From positions 1 through 20,649 of the forward strand of contig JAMCZZ010000018.1 of NCBI GenBank assembly GCA_023484645.1: a stretch of DNA of 20,649 nucleotides, read 5' to 3'. Source of the DNA: Patescibacteria group bacterium (lineage in GTDB: Bacteria; Patescibacteria; UBA1384; XYA2-FULL-43-10; 1-14-0-10-43-13). The first letter of the stretch is position 1. Each line of letters starts with the position of its first letter. Shown in pieces: positions 17,018 through 20,649 of the stretch. The position numbers were made by a program, and so were the translations under genes. Under the pieces are notes generated by a model. That model was not told the DNA's origin and did not search any database. It saw only the letters and a list, made by a program, of their open reading frames with translations.

Positions 17018-17037
17018 GTAGTACAAGATTTATCTTG
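17018..17037 (+). repeat. REP-like hairpin unit, downstream of the RAYT gene
   Basis: GTAG head (17018-17021), two bases, then CAAGA-TTTA-TCTTG (17024-17037). Same 20-nt plan as the units on the other side of the transposase. A degenerate unit in opposite orientation follows at 17044-17063 (CAAAC-TTTA-GATTG then TATACT) and overlaps the end of the transposase gene. Confidence 0.75.
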
Positions 17038-17061
17038 TTAAGACAAACTTTAGATTGTATA

Positions 17062-17607
17062 CTAAAAATCATCATTTAACATCACAAAATCAACTATTGG
17101 ATATTTTTCAAACGCATCATCCAAATATTCTTTTCCCTTCTTACTAACCCATGCATCATAGCTTGAAAAATTGTAGCTAAAACCTTTAGTTAAACCATGT
17201 TTAATTGGATTTTGATGAATGTAGTTTAAGTGCTTGAAAAAATCCTTATCATCTCTTATTACATGGTCATAATAATTCCACCAAATTTTCCGATCAATCG
17301 CATAATCGATTTTATTAATCGCTCTAGCACTAGCACCATTAATTTCACGGATGATTTTAGAGAGTTCCTGAGATTTTGTAACCTTTAGGATTAAATGATA
17401 ATGGTTTTGTAAAATTACATAAGCAATCAAAGAAGAGGAAAATTTTGACGTTTTTTCTTTAATTGTATTAAAAAGGATTTTTTTATATTTCTCGGGTTGT
17501 AAAAACCATTGGCCGCGAACTGTGCGAACTGTGATGAAATAGAAACTATTATCTTGCTTAATATGTATAGGACGATTTTTTAAGTTAGGTTTATAATCTG
17601 GCCGCAT
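17062..17607 (-). CDS. REP-associated tyrosine transposase (RAYT, Y1/IS200-like)
   Basis: 181-aa single-domain HUH nuclease. The HUH motif is His69-Tyr70-His71 in LQNHYHLIL, and the likely catalytic Tyr129 sits in the family motif YIHQNPIKHGL; FYFITVRT near the start and REINGASARAIN are also typical. RAYTs cut single-stranded DNA at REP hairpins, usually beside a GTAG tetranucleotide, and are domesticated single-copy genes rather than free insertion sequences. Here seven GTAG-type hairpin units flank the gene, which fits exactly. Start ATG 17607 lies 6 nt after a -10 box, with no Shine-Dalgarno. The frame and motifs are intact, so it may be active. It sits between secA and ftsE and shares their strand. 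Confidence 0.92.
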   Translation of the reverse strand: MRPDYKPNLKNRPIHIKQDNSFYFITVRTVRGQWFLQPEKYKKILFNTIKEKTSKFSSSLIAYVILQNHYHLILKVTKSQELSKIIREINGASARAINKIDYAIDRKIWWNYYDHVIRDDKDFFKHLNYIHQNPIKHGLTKGFSYNFSSYDAWVSKKGKEYLDDAFEKYPIVDFVMLNDDF

Positions 17608-17613
17608 AATTTG

Positions 17614-17642
17614 ATCTTAGCAAACTAAAGTTTGGTCTACAA
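17614..17642 (-). promoter_or_regulatory. Predicted RAYT promoter with a REP unit built in
   Basis: Minus strand TTGTAG (17642-17637), 17-nt spacer, extended -10 TGC-TAAGAT (TAAGAT at 17619-17614), six bases, ATG. The GTAG of a REP unit forms the end of the -35 box and the REP hairpin makes up the spacer, so binding of the transposase there could repress its own gene. Confidence 0.5.
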
Positions 17643-17775
17643 AAATGTTACGAACCAAATAACAAACCTGTAGTACAAGCTTTAGCTTGAAAACTTCAGC
17701 AGACTAAAGTCTGGCCTACGAAATGAACGTAGTGCAAGCTTCAGCTTGTTTAATTCACGCTAAAGCGTGGCCTAC
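17621..17775. repeat. REP/BIME-like array of five alternating 20-nt hairpin units
   Basis: Units at 17621-17640 (reverse), 17670-17689 (forward), 17700-17719 (reverse), 17729-17748 (forward) and 17756-17775 (reverse). Read from the GTAG end, each is GTAG, two bases, a 5-bp stem starting with C, a TTTA (once TTCA) loop, and the closing stem. Stems differ but stay paired: CAAGC/GCTTG, CAGAC/GTCTG, CAAAC/GTTTG, CACGC/GCGTG. Forward units have GTAGT(A/G), reverse ones GTAG(A/G)C, giving two subfamilies in alternating order as in BIMEs. The array lies between the secA stop and the RAYT start. Confidence 0.88.
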
Positions 17776-17816
17776 ATCTCGCCCCAAAACCAAATTCGAT
17801 CACAGCTCTTCCTGTT

Positions 17817-20624
17817 CTATTTTCCGCAGCATTTTTTATACTTTTTTCCGCTACCACATGGGCAGGGGTCGTTTCGGCCGACTTTATTGCCGGTTTTTAC
17901 TTGAGACTTTGGACCGGATTGATACTCGCCCATTTTCTCATAAACAGATTTTCCCTTTTGCCGAATTGTAGTCGTCACATCAGTATTATTTTTATTATTT
18001 GACGTTTGAGAATTTGAGTTTATTTGTGATTTGAGATTTGTGATTTGAGATTTATTTGTGTCTTGTAACTTGTTATTTGTTACTTCCGAGTCTCCGACTC
18101 GGTCCGGATCCGGTGCTTTATATTCAAGCGGCTTTCTTCTTACGGTCGTTACTGCCGGCATCTGAACTTCAACCTTAAAAATGGTTCGTGCGACTGAACT
18201 TTCAACATTTCGTAAAAGCGACTGAAACAATCCATATGCCTCTTGTTTATACTCAACCAAAGGATCTCTTTGTCCATAACCTCGAAGCCCAATGCCTGTG
18301 CGAAGTTCATCCATTGTAGTTAAATGCTCCACCCATAGCATGTCGATGGTGCGAAGATATACTGCTCTTTCAACATTTCTCATTACTGGAGAAGTAAATC
18401 TGTTTTCCCGATCTTTATATAGCTTGCGAGCGCTTTTTTTCAGATCCGAAACATCTAGTGAAGTTACATTATCTTCACCCAAGAACACAGCAAGTTCTGC
18501 CTTTGCTTTTTCTGATTCATCTCCGCCAGCTGGCGGATTCTGGTTCACAATCGATTCGATTTCTTCATCGATTATTCCCAAAACCTCATCTTTTATCGTC
18601 AGAGGTTCGGTCGGTTCTTCATAACTTTCCAAAATCTCATCCCCTCTTGATTGCCGTTCATCTTCAACTAAGCTACCCTCAAGAATTTTCCTTCTTTTCC
18701 GGTAAATAACTTCTCTGTGCTTGTTCATTACATCATCATACTCAACAAGATGTTTTCGAATATCAAAATTTTGGCCCTCAACTCTTCTTTGAGCCGATTC
18801 TATTGAACGAGAAATCATTTTATTTTCAATCGGCATATCTTCAGGTAAACCTAAAGAGTTCATCAAATTCTTCATTCTCTCGCCGCCAAAGATTCGCATT
18901 AGATCGTCGTCCATTGAAACATAAAACTGCGAAGAACCTGGGTCGCCTTGTCGGCCGGCTCGGCCTCGAAGCTGATTATCGATTCTTCTAGATTCATGCC
19001 GTTCAGTACCCAAAACATGAAGCCCGCCAAGCTCGACTACTCCCTCCCCAAGCTTAATGTCCGTACCTCGGCCAGCCATGTTGGTAGCGACTGTTACCGC
19101 TCCTCGCTGCCCCGCTTTTATAATAATTTTTGCTTCACGCTCATGGTTTTTAGCATTCAAAACCTCATGCTTTATACCGGCTCGCTTAAGAAGTTTAGCC
19201 AGAAGTTCATTTTTTGAAACAGAAACAGTACCAACCAAAACCGGCTGGCCCTTTTCCTGCCGGCTTTTCACTTCTTCAACTATCGCCTTAAATTTGCCCT
19301 CTTCGGTCTTGTAGATTCGATCTGGGTTGTCTTGCCTTACTACCGATTTGTTTGTCGGAATTTCAACCACGTCCAGCTTATAGATTTTATAAAATTCCTC
19401 GGCTTCGGTAGCTGCAGTACCAGTCATGCCAGCGAGCTTTTTGTACAATCGGAATAAATTCTGAAATGAAATCGTCGCCATTGTCTGCGATTCTTGTTTG
19501 ACTTCAACACCTTCCTTCGCCTCAATTGCTTGATGAAGTCCTTCTGAATAACGACGTCCAATCATCAAACGACCGGTAAATTCATCAACAATGACAATTT
19601 CACCATCTCTTACGATATAGTCTTTATCTTTCTTGAATAATGTATGTGCCTTCAAGGCTTGCTCAAGATGATGAGCCATTGAAACTCCGCCGACCTCATA
19701 AATATTTTTAATCCCAAGCATTTGTTCCATTTTCCCAAGACCGTCATCTGTAAGAGTAGCCACTTTGTCCTTTTCATCGACAATGTAATCATCGTTGGCT
19801 TTCAATTTCGGAATCAAGCCGGCAAACTGCTGATACAAACTCGCGGACTCTTCTGCTGGCGCTGAAATAATCAAGGGGGTCCTAGCTTCATCAATCAAAA
19901 TGGAGTCTACCTCATCAACAATAGCATAATGCAAACTTCGCTGAACGCAATATTCCAATGCTGGAGCCATGTTGTCACGCAAGTAATCAAAACCGAACTC
20001 ATTATTTGTTCCATAGGTAATATCACAAGCGTAAGCTTCTGTTCTCGAACATGGTTTTAAATTACTTCCATCACACTCGGAATAGTGTTCATAATCTTTT
20101 TCCTTAACAAATCTGTGTGACTCCTGATTGTTTTGAATAATTCCGGTAGTCAAACCAAGAAAATCATAAACCTGGCCCATACCTTCGCCTTGATGGCTGG
20201 CCAAATAATCATTAACCGTGACAAGATGTACTCCGCGGCCGGACAAAGCATTTAAATAAAGAGAAAGCGCAGCCACGATAGTTTTTCCCTCGCCAGTTTT
20301 CATTTCTGCAATTTTACCCTGGTGAAGCACAATACCACCCATAAGCTGAACATCAAAATGGCGCTCCCCCCAAACACGCTTCATTGCTTCTCTCATCACA
20401 GCAAAAGCTTCGGGAAGAATCTCGCTTTTAATTTTCTCTTCTTTCTCTAAATCTCCTTTGGCTACAGAAATTTTGGACTTAAACTCTTCAGTTTTCCCTT
20501 TAAGTTCTTTGTCTGTCAATTTCTGTAAGGAAGTTTCAAATGAATTAACTTCAAAGACCTTTGCTTCTAGAGAAGAAAGCACTTTTTTATTGGCATAACC
20601 AAACACTTTGTTTAATATGGACAT
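17817..20624 (-). CDS. secA: Preprotein translocase ATPase SecA
   Basis: 935 aa. SecA drives secretory proteins through SecYEG by ATP hydrolysis. Seen in order: Walker A KTGEGKT (109-115), DEVD box (237-240) followed by SILIDEARTPLIISAP, the EFTGRLMIGRRYSEGLHQAIEAKE crosslinking-domain region, NMAGRGTDIKLGEGV of NBD2, helical wing and scaffold, and a C-terminal zinc motif with Cys921, Cys923, Cys932, Cys933 (CPCGSGKKYKKCCGK). Two oddities: an insertion near 167-198 just before ACDITYGTNN with three Cys nearby (184, 192, 200), and a repeat-derived linker before the zinc motif. Start ATG 20624 opens with MSILNKVFGY; no Shine-Dalgarno is seen, and a TAGAAT at 20649-20644 could be a -10 box. The gene is complete within the window. 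Confidence 0.98.
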   Translation of the reverse strand: MSILNKVFGYANKKVLSSLEAKVFEVNSFETSLQKLTDKELKGKTEEFKSKISVAKGDLEKEEKIKSEILPEAFAVMREAMKRVWGERHFDVQLMGGIVLHQGKIAEMKTGEGKTIVAALSLYLNALSGRGVHLVTVNDYLASHQGEGMGQVYDFLGLTTGIIQNNQESHRFVKEKDYEHYSECDGSNLKPCSRTEAYACDITYGTNNEFGFDYLRDNMAPALEYCVQRSLHYAIVDEVDSILIDEARTPLIISAPAEESASLYQQFAGLIPKLKANDDYIVDEKDKVATLTDDGLGKMEQMLGIKNIYEVGGVSMAHHLEQALKAHTLFKKDKDYIVRDGEIVIVDEFTGRLMIGRRYSEGLHQAIEAKEGVEVKQESQTMATISFQNLFRLYKKLAGMTGTAATEAEEFYKIYKLDVVEIPTNKSVVRQDNPDRIYKTEEGKFKAIVEEVKSRQEKGQPVLVGTVSVSKNELLAKLLKRAGIKHEVLNAKNHEREAKIIIKAGQRGAVTVATNMAGRGTDIKLGEGVVELGGLHVLGTERHESRRIDNQLRGRAGRQGDPGSSQFYVSMDDDLMRIFGGERMKNLMNSLGLPEDMPIENKMISRSIESAQRRVEGQNFDIRKHLVEYDDVMNKHREVIYRKRRKILEGSLVEDERQSRGDEILESYEEPTEPLTIKDEVLGIIDEEIESIVNQNPPAGGDESEKAKAELAVFLGEDNVTSLDVSDLKKSARKLYKDRENRFTSPVMRNVERAVYLRTIDMLWVEHLTTMDELRTGIGLRGYGQRDPLVEYKQEAYGLFQSLLRNVESSVARTIFKVEVQMPAVTTVRRKPLEYKAPDPDRVGDSEVTNNKLQDTNKSQITNLKSQINSNSQTSNNKNNTDVTTTIRQKGKSVYEKMGEYQSGPKSQVKTGNKVGRNDPCPCGSGKKYKKCCGK
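18056..18102. repeat. Repeat-derived sequence in the secA linker: AT-rich element plus GC palindrome
   Basis: 18056-18072 matches the ftsE-ftsX gap element (17-mer, one mismatch, opposite strand), and the adjoining 18000-18055 is made of TTTGAGATTTGTGATTT-type runs. Next to it, CCGAGTC-TCC-GACTCGG (18086-18102) is a perfect 7-bp-stem palindrome. In SecA these encode RVGDSEV and the Asn/Gln/Ser-rich linker (NNKLQDTNKSQITNLKSQ...). Confidence 0.6.
18522..18537. repeat. Perfect 16-bp palindrome inside secA
   Basis: TCCGCCAGCTGGCGGA, encoding Asn-Pro-Pro-Ala-Gly-Gly (696-701) in SecA. The same palindrome is, from memory, one of the commonest short repeats in Patescibacteria genomes and often adds a PPAGG stretch to proteins. 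Confidence 0.75.
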
Positions 20625-20649
20625 AATATAAAATTTCTAATTATTCTAA

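Noticed and set aside
17621..17775. CRISPR array
   Set aside because: Repeats are 20 nt with self-complementary stems in alternating orientation and short uneven spacing, and no cas gene is present; this is a REP/BIME pattern.

Overview
The window looks like a piece of a Patescibacteria (Candidate Phyla Radiation) chromosome. This rests on AT-rich sequence with standard stop codons (TAA, TAG and TGA are all used, and Trp is TGG), tightly packed housekeeping genes, and several GC-rich palindromes of a kind I remember as common in such genomes, including in-frame ones inside SecA and GatA. I cannot place it more finely. No rRNA, tRNA or CRISPR array is visible.

Layout. Almost everything is on the minus strand. 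Read in the direction of transcription, from right to left: secA (20624-17817); a REP-type hairpin array with its RAYT transposase (17775-17018); ftsE and ftsX; a secreted coiled-coil C39-type peptidase; a ctpA-type S41 protease; a large membrane protein with a LolA/LppX-like and a pilin-like part; lemA; a small DUF4870/Tic20-like membrane protein; htpX; ligA; then gatC-gatA and a membrane-anchored cyclophilin. The right part forms an envelope block: protein export (SecA), FtsEX with a likely wall hydrolase beside it, and membrane or envelope quality control (CtpA, HtpX, LemA).

Inserted among these on the plus strand are units that look different: two STAS-domain genes (4036-4845), a sigma-70 factor (7132-8025) and a probable structured RNA (about 8139-8290). 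They are richer in G+C. The protein genes have strong Shine-Dalgarno sites and clear -35/-10 promoters, and the sigma and RNA units end in good terminators. Several minus-strand genes (gatC, ligA, ctpA, RAYT) instead have a -10 box exactly 6 nt before the ATG, which predicts leaderless mRNAs.

The main anomalies are: (1) gatA is broken by an exact 1,207-bp tandem duplication whose breakpoint lies in a foldable element inside the gene; removing one unit restores a 517-codon GatA, so this is either a very recent duplication or an assembly error. (2) A RAYT gene flanked by 20-nt GTAG-headed hairpins, one of which sits inside its own predicted promoter. (3) A 54-bp two-hairpin repeat identical behind both STAS genes. 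(4) A sigma factor with one of the conserved promoter-melting tryptophans replaced by alanine.
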